From assembly GCF_016808095.1 (NCBI RefSeq), contig NC_068974.1, positions 39,222,590-39,286,589 of the forward strand: a DNA stretch of 64,000 nt, given 5' to 3'. This DNA comes from Vigna angularis. Lineage: Eukaryota > Streptophyta > Magnoliopsida > Fabales > Fabaceae. The notes under the pieces were generated by a model. It saw only the letters and a program-made list of their open reading frames with translations. It did not search any database and had not been told where the DNA came from. Of the stretch, positions 54,001 through 64,000 are shown piece after piece (the first letter of the stretch is position 1; each line of letters starts with the position of its first letter). Made by a program: the position numbers and the translations under genes.

Positions 54001-55363
54001 GTACTTGTGCTCTATTTGTTAGGGTGACATGTTAAACAAAGATACCAGTGAACACCTTCATTTTGACATTTATTGAGAAAGAAAAAAAAAAGTGATATGA
54101 TGAGAAAAGAAAACAAGTGTTAATGAGATATTCAGAGTAAAGTTGGTGGACATCTATACTCTAAAGGGCATCAAGTGAGGGAGAAATAACAAAAAGGATC
54201 AGTGGACACTTCCACTTTAAATGACACCTATTGAGAGCACAAAAAAACAATAGGAGAATTTGAATGATACTTGATATGATGTGATAGAGATATAAAAAGA
54301 AATTATGGAAATTAATGTATTTAGAGTGAAGACATGTCCACTAGTAAAGTAATTACTTATTAAAAGATCTTCGGTCTGGCCATGGTAGAACCTATAAATA
54401 TGAAAGTATGCTTATGTTTGGAAAAACTTCTGTATAAATATTTATAGGAAACAAGATATTGAATTTCTCTTCTAAGTTGAGTCATGTCCTTAATTTTTAC
54501 AGAAGTTCTTATCTTGCTTTTTTTTTCAAAAGATAAGGTACTCATTGGTTTAGCTAATGGAAAAAATTGAACTTAGCTTATGGAAAAAGTTTATCTAAAC
54601 ATGACTCTAAACCCAATGTTTTTTCTTACATGATTCACTCAACCATATCTTTTATTCGAATTAATACTAATTGATATACTGTAATCTAATCATGAAAACG
54701 TATGGTCGTTGATTTTGTTAATTACTACCTTGGAAATCAGACTGAGGCTAACATGGACCAGTGCTTTAGATGCATTTGGGTGTCAAGAATAATTTCTGAT
54801 TGGATGCCTATTTAACTCTTGGTCTATCCGATTTCTGCAATGTTACCGCATGAACAACTGTCAAGTAGATTCTAATCTCATAAAACCCGGAATTTAGTTT
54901 CTTTTTATTGGTAATGACGAATGCCACTGTGCACGTTTTTCAGATCTGTTGGAATTTCCACGGCTGCTTTTGCACTTGCAATTCTTGAAGGAAGCGCTCA
55001 GCCAGGAGTCTGGTTTCCTGAAGAGGTATGTGTGTCCACTTCTCAATTTCATTTTATTCTTTGCAATCTAAAAGGAAACATAGGACATTTCTTTTGCAAA
55101 CAAATATATGACAATTTCATCCAATTCTACAAGCAGCCTCAAGGAATTCCTATTGAAGCAAGAGAAGTTCTTCTCGAGCGTGCTAGCCAGGGAACTTTTA
55201 ACTTTGTAATGAACAGGTACGGTTTCTAATATTAGTGCCCGTGTTCTGTATTATTGGTGAATTTGGATTGTTAACAATTTTTTTCGGTTTCTGAAACATA
55301 AACAGGTCACCATGGATGGTTGAAACAAATCCAAAGGAGCTCGGGTTAGGAATATACTTATAA
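48027..55363 (+). CDS. saccharopine-dehydrogenase-like NAD(P)-binding protein (13 exons, 430 aa)
   Basis: Exons: 48027-48256, 48349-48446, 48546-48628, 48746-48872, 49579-49639, 50034-50131, 50231-50315, 50494-50617, 52370-52471, 52620-52684, 54944-55025, 55137-55216, 55306-55363; 1293 nt. Residues 1-35 are rich in Thr/Ser and Lys with few acidic residues and may be a plastid transit peptide. A Rossmann fold starts at 43 (RILVLGGTGRVGG, glycines 48-55), followed by DLVIHAAGPFQ and AYIDVCDDTSYA, as in the saccharopine dehydrogenase NADP-binding family. It is a single-domain protein, unlike the bifunctional lysine-degrading LKR/SDH, and resembles Arabidopsis At1g50450 (from memory). Substrate is unknown; the name reflects fold only. 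Introns 8 (50618-52369) and 10 (52685-54943) are long and contain scattered repeat debris. Confidence 0.92.
51820..52190. repeat. possible MITE in intron 8 of the oxidoreductase gene
   Basis: A stretch beginning near AAGAGGGAGGAACTTTTTAA and ending near CCTCTATTTCTCTCCTCTCC has purine-rich ends on one side and pyrimidine-rich ends on the other. Paired GGGAGG/CCTCCC blocks and CGTTTGATT / AACCAAACG motifs point the same way. This resembles a small inverted-repeat element, but the arms match only in short pieces. Confidence 0.3.
54030..54345. repeat. degenerate short repeats in intron 10 of the oxidoreductase gene
   Basis: The motif family TGGACATCTATACTCTAAAG / TGGACACTTCCACTTTAAA / TGAACACCTTCATTTTGACA recurs about every 60-90 bases (near 54050, 54150, 54205 and, inverted, near 54325), each followed by a run such as ATTGAGAG or AGTGAGGGAG. 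It reads like a decayed tandem or foldback repeat. No coding content. Confidence 0.35.
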
Positions 55364-56587
55364 GTCTGCCCGTACCACCGCAAAATTGAAATTTAGTAAA
55401 ATTCATTTTAATGTACTGCAAAGCTGTAAGTGTATTGTTCTCGGACATCGTTCATTTTCATGCATGTACGAGATTAGTTGACAGATGTCCATAAGAATAA
55501 TGCACAAAATGCTTATCTGTTTGGATTTGTGAAATGAAAAATGACCTTCGGTAAGAAAAGAAAAATGAATTTTGTTATGTGATTTTACTTTACCAGTCGT
55601 TATCCATGACTAGGATGTTACTTCTAAAATTCCCCCCTTTTTCTTTTAAATAGGGCACCAAAGGAACGACGATGTGTGTTCTTTACAACTCAATAATAAA
55701 CAAGAAACTCGAGGAGAAAATACGGAACCATAAGTATTACCTAAAGCTCATCAATTATTCAATTAAGGTTTACTTATTCATATTATGAGTGACCTCAATT
55801 TCTTTTGAAACTAGTATAAAACAGTATACATATTTAACATTTATTATGATGTAAATTTGTTCAATAACAAAACTATACATACTATGATTTCGGACCACTT
55901 TATAGTATAACTTTTTTTTCTTTTAAAAAAAACATTGGTTTAATTAATTGATTGATTAAATGTACTTTACATGATATTGAAGTTTTACACGTGATTCTAA
56001 TCCCAGCCTTAACCGTAATATTTCCCATTCATTGGTAGGATTCCTAACAAATGCTAAGTGGACCTAGGTATGAACTTTTTCTACACAAGCCCAACTGGGT
56101 GGTAATTACAATAGCTGTGGTGGTATGATTAAATTTCGTCTGTACATCTCTATCAATTTGTGTCGGTAAAATTTACATGTCTAAAAAATACCTTGCCCGA
56201 CCATAATGCAAAATTTTCAAGCTTCAGGTGCTGGTTTCAGCAGCCAAACTGCGAAGACAACTCTCAGGATGCAACCGTCGTGTCTTTTTCCAAATGGAAA
56301 ATTCTACCTCCCAAAGCAACCAGTAGCTTTAACCAGCAAATGAGCCAAGCTTTTCCAACTGCTACGTCATCAGTTGCAGAATTTTGTATCTCTTTAACCT
56401 CACATCTCCTAACTCGAAGGATTAACCCACGAAACAGCTCGTTCAATGCATCAAAACTCAGCATAATGCGTTAATTCAGAAGGCCAAATGCGGCGGATAA
56501 CTTAAAAGGCACCATCTAACTAGGCCACATTTAAATAGTCAAACAGCAACCCAAATCCTCGCGGTATTAAATTCCATGAAAACTTTC
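55364..56587. other. convergent region holding 3' UTRs of the oxidoreductase and co-chaperone genes
   Basis: The two genes converge here. The part from about 56170 to 56587 is less AT-rich and probably belongs to the 3' UTR of the co-chaperone gene (-). Open frames in it (56160-56474 and its antisense) match nothing I recognise. Confidence 0.45.
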
Positions 56588-59500
56588 TTATTTCCTGCTT
56601 GATCGGCCAGGTTCAGGGCCTCGAGTAGATGAATAACCATAAGATTTATAAGCCTCCCTCCACTGTCTTCTGCTGCTTTGTTCAAACGGGTAATACTGGG
56701 CATCCACATTGTTTCTACCAATAGGTCCATAGCGTTTCTTTAGGGAATTCCTCATTTCTTCTTCTGCGTCATAACGGGCCCGCTACATAAAATGGAATAA
56801 TGACCAAATGAATACGTAGCATAATACTCTTAAAGCTTACAACATTTAAACGACTTCCCATAATCATGGGAGTTTTTCTACATTACAGGGGGAAATGCAT
56901 ACTTACAAACACTGCAAGATGTAATAAAACTACAAGAAAATTCAAGTTCTGCTGCTTTCCGTAATGATTCCATAGTACATGTAGAAGCAAATCGGACTTT
57001 ATTCTAACTTTTCTTTTACTAGGGTCACAGATTTACTCATCTATCGCTGTTATTGATGCACGTTTATTTGATAGTTTCACATCTTTAGTATATTATTCCA
57101 TTATTATAACAAGATATCAAACTACCTTTTTCTATTTTCATCCAGCATCGCGTTGCAAAGAAAGGAAACGCATGAAAATTTATACTATTGGTCATTTGCT
57201 GCAATACTGGTAAAAAATGATTTTTATCTAAGGAAACAAACTCACCAAATTCCTTTATGCTAGGTATCAGCTACTGGTCATTAGTAGCTGTTACCTACCT
57301 TGTTTTAAGGAACAGAAACTTCTCATATGACATGCCAAGTGTCAAAAACAAATCCTAGTACCAGTAGATGGAATTGGCTGTGAGGATTAATTGACACAAT
57401 TCCGCAAAAAACCAACCTTCTAACTATGCATAGAGCAAGCCTCTCAGCAAGATAATTAGTTGAAAATATATAAAATACCTTGGCAGGATCTGACAGGACA
57501 GCATATGCCTCCCCAATTATTTTGAAAAGCCTATCAGCATCTCTGTGTACTTCTTCAGCAATTACCTTCCAAATCTGATCATCTCCGTTGTCACTTTTGG
57601 TCAAAGACTGGCCAGCCTACACAAGATAAAATGTCAAAAGATTGATTACAAATTAGTATGAGCACCAGATAAAGTGGACAATTAAACAACCTTGTCCGGG
57701 TGGTGTCTAAGTGCAGCTTTCCGATAGGCCTTCTTGATTTCAGATATCGAAACAGAAGGTTCAACTCCCCTGCCATCATAATGTCAGTTAGCTAATATCC
57801 TTAAACGAATGATAATGTTTCCCTACATTAGCAACAAATAATGTTTTAGCTGGCATTAGGTTTTCTTTGTCACAGATGAAAAACAACTAGACAAAGAATG
57901 GTGTCAATTATAAACAGAAGTTTTATTCACTACGAAATTTGAATTTTAAACTGGGCCAATCATTTTTCTACTCTACTAATTAAAAGACAAGTAGACCAAT
58001 ATGCTCATCACTTGAAATATTACTGTGTGTGGAACTTTTCATACCAAATGGAATTTTCAACTATAAAAAGGCACAGCATAATATTTTATGTATTTCGTCC
58101 CCATAAAAAGAACTATATTTCTCACAGCTTTGACTAGAAAAGCATGCAAAAGTGGAAGTGATGGTGCCCAAAAGGAAGGCAATTTAGACTACTAGAAAAA
58201 TGGGGTTAATTAATATAGTATCAATGATAAGAAAAAGAAGTTTGATTATTACAAAATGAGGTACATATCGAGAGGGATCTCCTTTCTGGCTTCCTCTTCC
58301 ACTTCAGAAAGACGAACACGATTTTGTCTCAAATCATTAGATATTCCAAGCTGATTGGCATTGTCCTCCAACCCCTTATTGAGAAGACAGACAAGCCTCC
58401 TCAGATCACTGGCTGCTTGGGCATAATCTCTGATCATCTCATACAAAGTTGCACGTCTAGAAAGTGCCTGCAAGAATATGAAAACATTTTTCTCATACTT
58501 ATCATATAAATTTAAATCCTTAATAAACAACTCCCTGAATAACAATTAAAAATAGATATATTTGAAGATGCAACACATTAAGCTAAGACTGCTACTCTCT
58601 GATAGATTTAAACACAGTTATAACATCTAAAAAAAACAATTATAACATGTCAAAAGAACAAATGAAGTAACGGTTAAGGAGAGAAACCTTCAAATAATTT
58701 CCATCAAGTGCTATAGATAGACTGCAATCTGCAATAGCATCAGTTATTTGACCTAAAGCTTTATAGGCAGCTGCACGATTGCAGTAACAGACAGCTGCAA
58801 ATGGACGAGACTCCACATTACATGACAAAGCAGATGTATAGTGTTCAACGGCTTCTGCATGCCTTCCAGCTTGAAATGCTGCATTCCCTGCAGTCTACAT
58901 ATAAATAGATTTACACCAATCCTAATCAAAAGCAATTCTCATGTTACAGGAAAAGGACGGAAAAACAAAATGAATTAAACTAACAAAACCATCCTCGAAT
59001 ATGACGTGAATGTGGCACTTCAATTGTTTTCTTCGTGATAGAATAGTTGTACTTGAGAAGAGCATAGAAACACAAATGAAGATGACAAACTATCAATTTA
59101 AAGACAATTAGGTTAGTGTTAGTGTATGATGGGTGGTCAGATTGGTTTGCAGAAGGTGTTGATATACTTGGTTGTGTCAATCCAAAATCCAAAGTTTACG
59201 AACATAATATCTGTGGCTGTGTGCTTTACAAAAAGGTAAAAAATCTGAAATAGAAAAGTTTCAGTGCTTCCCTCAAAACCTAAAAATACAAAAAACAAAA
59301 TGAGCTTGAGCAGAATGACAGTCACCTAGAGCAATAGCAAGCACAATCAGTATGTTTGATGCAATAAATGCTTCTAGGTAAATGAATTTATGCTGCTAAT
59401 AAAAATTCATTTTAAAAGTCAGTTGAGAACTCAATATAAAGACATACTAGAACAAAAATAATATACTCAAGTAAAATAGCCAAAATCCCAAGACAAAAAT

Positions 59501-62500
59501 AGAAAAGTATACTTTGAAACAGTTTATATGTAAGGAATCGAGATATTTAACAGACAATAAGGAATATAAAAATCATCATAAAGATATAATGAAACACATG
59601 AGCTAACCTTATGATGCAAGGCCTCACGTATGAGAGCAGCTAGTGGTATGAGTGAATCCAAAACCTTACGTCCATTCCTGCAGGGAGATGATTTAAGGTG
59701 ATGAAATAAAGGACCATAGCTATCAAATATTCACATTTTTATTTTCCCCTTTTCTTTTCAGTTTACATTTGAGGAGGGGCAGAGAAGGGTGAATGAGTCA
59801 GTGGCTAGTAATACATACTTGTTTACGGCAGACATCTTTTCCTGTTGTTGCTCTAGCAAAGAAAGACCCTCTTCAAATTTTCCTAGGTGAAAGTAGGCTT
59901 TAAGCATCATTGAACAGCGCCAAATTCTGAAGTAGAAACCTTCTGAGAGTTGTGAATTATCCAGATCTGTGACTTCACAAGCAGCATCCGATGGACAGGC
60001 ATTCTTCTCTGCAGAATCAAGGGTCTTGTCACATAGCTGAATCACCTCGTCATATCTACAAAGCTGATACGTGTGGCAAAAGTTATCCAACACAGACATA
60101 ACTGGTACAAATTGTTGCACAAATCGATTCAAGACAAATTTTGAGAGTCATAAAATCATAACCTAAGCTTAGTGAAATTCCATCTTATTATAAGAAAGAG
60201 TCACTAACCGTTAGCAGCACCTCTGCTTTCATTTCAAGCAATTTTTCAGAGTATGAACTTATCATTAGCGCCTCATCAACATGTTCTAGTGCTCTCTCTG
60301 CATCAGTTGATGTTCGTCTTAGCAAAAGCTGAGCTGAATGATTGATGACATCTGAAACTTTCTGTCATATGCATTAAAAACACTAATCAGTTTGAAAGTG
60401 AGGGACCAACATTCACATCAGACACAAAAGTATAAATTAAAAAATATTGAAATCTGGTTATGGTGAATAGAGAAGGAAATACCAAAAATGTTTAGAAAAG
60501 GTAATACATTTTTGGTCAGTACATGAAAAGGTTTGTCAACAAGTTCCTTGAAATGACCCCACAGTTTCACAAATTATAACATTGTTAGCAAATCTGACCT
60601 GTCCAATGAATTTCTGGCAGGGCCTTTGGACGTGTGATAAATCTTTACATATTTTTGCATTTCAATCCCAATACATAAAACTTTTTTTCATTTTGTTCCC
60701 CTCAAGAAAGAATCTTTTAAATTAGTCCCCACACATGCCTAAACATAATGTGAAGGCAAAAATAAGTACCAAGCAATAAAACAGAAACAATCCATTACAA
60801 ATTACAATCAAGGTTACTAAACTTAAGAGCCTACATAAACTTGTGGAAAGTCTGTAAACTCAACTTTTAGACTAATAAGAGTCTATTTCATGCAAAAATT
60901 CAACAAAGATAAATAAATTTTATGATACCAATTCCACGTTCATGAGTCGGTGATAAAATTGAAGTCAGTCCCAAAATAAAAATAAAACTGAAGCCATAAA
61001 ATGAATACAAAGTCCGTATTAAATTGAAGGTACAAAATAAAAACAAAATCAAAGACCCCAAATTGTAAACGGTACCCTAAATAAATTAAGCCACGAAAAT
61101 GGTTCTTAAAAGCAAGCCCCAAATTGAGAAACCTCTTCAAACAAAGAAGCTGAACTGAAGAAGGAGGAGGATGAGGAGACGAGACACGAGTCCGAATGTG
61201 ACAGCAAGGCAACACTGAGGCATGGTGACGTCAAGATGAGATGACACGATGCCTCAATGAGAGCAGAATGTGAGTTATAGGAATTATTGGGATGGGAGGT
61301 AGATGGTGGAGGAGTAGGAAGACACCATTCGGCGTGAAAGATGTAGGATATGTGTGATATGTAGACTAATCTAATGGTTAAATAATACTGGGTCAGCGTA
61401 GACCACATTTAAAGGTGGTCCACTGTAGCATTCACCTACATGTATATATACAAACACTGGAAACTGATAAAATGCACTTTAAACCCTTGAAAGATTTACT
61501 GTAGAAGGGTAATGATAAATTCTATGTAAAACAAGTTCAGTCTAACATGCTCCTAATTTTAACTCATTGCATGTGCAGCTTGTAGCTAATTAAAAATCAT
61601 TAACCAAAAGGAAGAGCCTAATATATCAACTTATGTCAAAAATATATTATTATCAAACCTGTGCCTTTTGTAAGCCATCAGAGGCTTCCACAGCAATTTT
61701 CCGATCAACACAAATATCAGTTCCCGATTGCAAGCATCTTTTAAAATTCTGTGATGCACCTTCAACTTCCCCCAGAGCAAGGTAACAACTAAAACAAGAA
61801 TGAAAACAAAAGAACTTTAGGTATGCAATCATCAATCACGATACATGAAACTTTAGACACGAGGCACGAGTATGCATGATGCTACACACTAAAATGTATT
61901 TCCTGGTATGCATTCCTGTTATTGATTAAATGTATTTCCAAATTTTTAAATAGCAACCAGGCATTAGATGCTAATTACTAAGGGCTGCATGGTTTTGAGA
62001 AACATTTTCTATTTTCAGTTCTAATTACAGAAATGCCACCACCATGATTTAACTTGTTTCCTGTTTTCAATCATTTGTATAGGAATCGTGAAAACATTTT
62101 TTTATTGTTTAAAAACAGGAAACAAAATGAAAAAGTATGACATTTTGTAATTAAAAGTGAAAGCAGAAAAAAAAAATCTAACCAAATGACCCTTAATGTT
62201 TTCGCACACTTTCATTTGGTTCTGTCGTTTGATCCATTCCTGTTTACATCATGAATCATTACACACAACTTCCCACTAGTATTACATCTACTAAGGTTGA
62301 CTCATCCTGCATGAAACTGAAGATTCATACAACTTAAATCATTGTGTACAAAGGGAGCCTGAAGAAACAGTGGAAACTTACTTTGCAGCTCTAAGTTGCA
62401 CCTTGAGAAAATTTGGATCAATCTCATCAGCCTTCTTACAATCTTCTAGTGCATCTCTCATCCTACCAAGAGACATGTGTGTGGCAGCAAGGTTGCTGTA

Positions 62501-64000
62501 ACATAGCAGCAAAGCCCTGAGACAGTTACGAGACGCTTCTGCTTGAGATACACAACTAAGTCCTTGTTTGTAACAATTCTCAGCCGCAGAAAGATCCCCC
62601 TTTTTATAGGCTTGATTTCCTCTGATACAGAGCATATTCAGTATAGTGAATGATAGTTGCATTATTGGTAAATTATTATACCAAAATCATTTCAACGTTA
62701 CTCAACAAAAATCCATTTGTGTGTTTGCAGTAAACATTGGTATATTGTACTCTATTTCAATTTCAGTTTACAAATCAGACGCAATTGTAAAAAGCCAAGC
62801 TTTACACAACAAGCATGTGACTGAAAAATTAGTAATGGAACTATCAAATATACATACTCACCTAAGCCTCCATTTTTCACAGGCTTCCTGAGCAGCAACG
62901 CTTGCAACAGAAATAGAAGCATAAGTCTCCTTTAACCCCTTCTCATTCTCGTCAGAATCACTTGTTTTGGGCTGAGGAGAGGATACCTTGGGTTTTAAAC
63001 CTTGCTCTAATGCGAAAAGAGATGAAGTTCCAGAAAATGGAGTAAATGCCACGGTAGATGATGAATAAGGAACCTTTATGTTTGGTGAGTAGTTGTGAGA
63101 ATCGAGACCAACATTTTTCTTTTTGTGATGTCTTTTAGGACTATATGATTGCGCATCAGCTGAAGAAGCAGCAGCAAACGTGAAAGCAGACTCACTCGCT
63201 TTGCTTGAACTCATAGCACTACCGACATGCAACATGCTATCACTATCGGCTTCGGTTTCTACTGATACACCAGCCGCGCCACTAGTTATGTCCACTTGAT
63301 CACTGGCAGACTTAAAGCTTTTAGTTTCAACCCCAGAAATTGACTCATCCTTCGGGTCTTCAACACAACTATTTGCACGCATTTGATCCTCTGAAGTTTC
63401 CGGGTTTGTGTCTCTGAAGGCAACATCACCTTCATTTATATTCAAGCTCTCTGTTGCGGCAATTAGATCTTCGTCGATGGGATCAACAGATGATGTTGCC
63501 GAATCATTAACCACGAGGTTCTTATCAACACTACATAACTCCTCGGATGTCAAAGAACTTTCCCTAGACCTTTCGTTTTCAGCCAGTTTTTCCTGATATG
63601 GTGACACATCCATCGGTGAACCCTGTAGTTGGTCTTGGGAAACACTTTCCTTCGAAACAAAACCCTCTCCATGCCATCGCTGGGTTGTGCTGTAATGCTT
63701 CAGATTTTCCCTGCTTCTACTCATCCTCATTTTGCTACTCTTTTGCTTAAGTTTTCCCTCTTTGCCAACTTTTGGTGCAGGTGTTTTAAACTCAACAAAA
63801 GACGAGCCCGAACTATCTTGCTTACCAGTAAACACAAATCCCTCATTCTTGCTCACTCCAACAGGCTGAAATAACATAGAAGACGAAGCCGACGAAGCCG
63901 ACGCAGCACTTTGTGACACTCCACTATCTTCAGAAATAACTTGAGCACCACCAACACTACCACCTCTTCGGTCAGTTGCCTCCGCAAGAGGATCGCACAA
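56588..64000 (-). CDS. TPR and DnaJ domain co-chaperone, DNAJC7/TPR16-like (11 exons visible, 5' end off window)
   Basis: Minus-strand exons: 62862-64000 (open at the window edge), 62382-62621, 61659-61788, 60209-60361, 59819-60063, 59608-59677, 58688-58894, 58253-58467, 57691-57769, 57479-57616, 56588-56782; 2811 nt, 936 visible residues. The first ~375 residues are Ser-rich and disordered with no domain. Then come tetratricopeptide repeats in two groups (start GNQAYKKGDLSAAENCYKQG, and TAGNAAFQAGRHAEAVEHYT), then a C-terminal J domain with the HPD motif intact (RHHPDKAG, HPD at visible 823-825) and a basic tail. In this family (human DNAJC7, Arabidopsis TPR15/TPR16) the TPRs bind Hsp70/Hsp90 tails and the J domain stimulates Hsp70 ATPase. 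The J domain carries a longer loop after HPD than a classical DnaJ. The start codon lies beyond 64000. Confidence 0.92.

Overview
This is nuclear DNA from a flowering plant. Genes carry many short exons with GT..AG introns, intergenic DNA is very AT-rich, (TA)n microsatellites are common, and there are solo LTRs and foldback elements. The best-conserved proteins look most like those of legumes. The intron 7 element of the DDT/PHD gene resembles a dispersed repeat I remember from legume genomes, so a Phaseoleae source (Vigna/Phaseolus type) is my inference. I resolved exons by hand from splice sites and reading phase. Every complete model closes to a whole number of codons.

Layout. 1-3740: AT-rich intergenic DNA with a G/T-biased minisatellite. 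3741-4891 (-): a two-exon secreted 8-cysteine lipid-transfer protein. 4892-8300: intergenic with a (TA)n tract. 8694-20608 (+): a ten-exon, 1741-residue DDT/PHD-finger chromatin protein of the PTM type, with a uORF and a 29-nt microexon. 23559-24849 (+): a UBC19/UBC20-type (UBE2C/E2-C) ubiquitin-conjugating enzyme with two mitosis-specific activator (MSA) sites upstream. 26051-30436 (-): a nine-exon membrane-anchored hexokinase of the HKL1/hexokinase-3 type. 32198-40000: a repeat-rich interval with a possible 1.6-kb LTR, a clear solo LTR (34902-35545, target duplication AAAAT), a CCHC-like ORF fragment, a dead F-box/LRR gene, two foldback elements and a copia RNase H remnant. 40072-46717 (+): fifteen-exon beta-adaptin. 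48027-55363 (+): thirteen-exon saccharopine-dehydrogenase-like oxidoreductase. 56588-64000 (-): TPR plus DnaJ co-chaperone, cut by the right edge of the window.

The genes are ordinary single-copy housekeeping or regulatory plant genes and do not form a pathway. What links them is ancestry. From memory, E2-C, HKL1 and the saccharopine-dehydrogenase-like gene sit together in Arabidopsis (At1g50490, At1g50460, At1g50450), with a second E2-C/HKL pair at At3g20060/At3g20040. The DDT/PHD and TPR-DnaJ genes resemble At5g12400 and At5g12430. I see no clearly new biological system. The most interesting points are a tandem duplication that copied the hexokinase exon 5 splice donor and leaves an in-frame hydrophobic extension, the inverted pair of perfect MSA elements before the mitotic E2, a GC-AG intron in beta-adaptin, and DLN/EAR-like repeats in the DDT/PHD protein.
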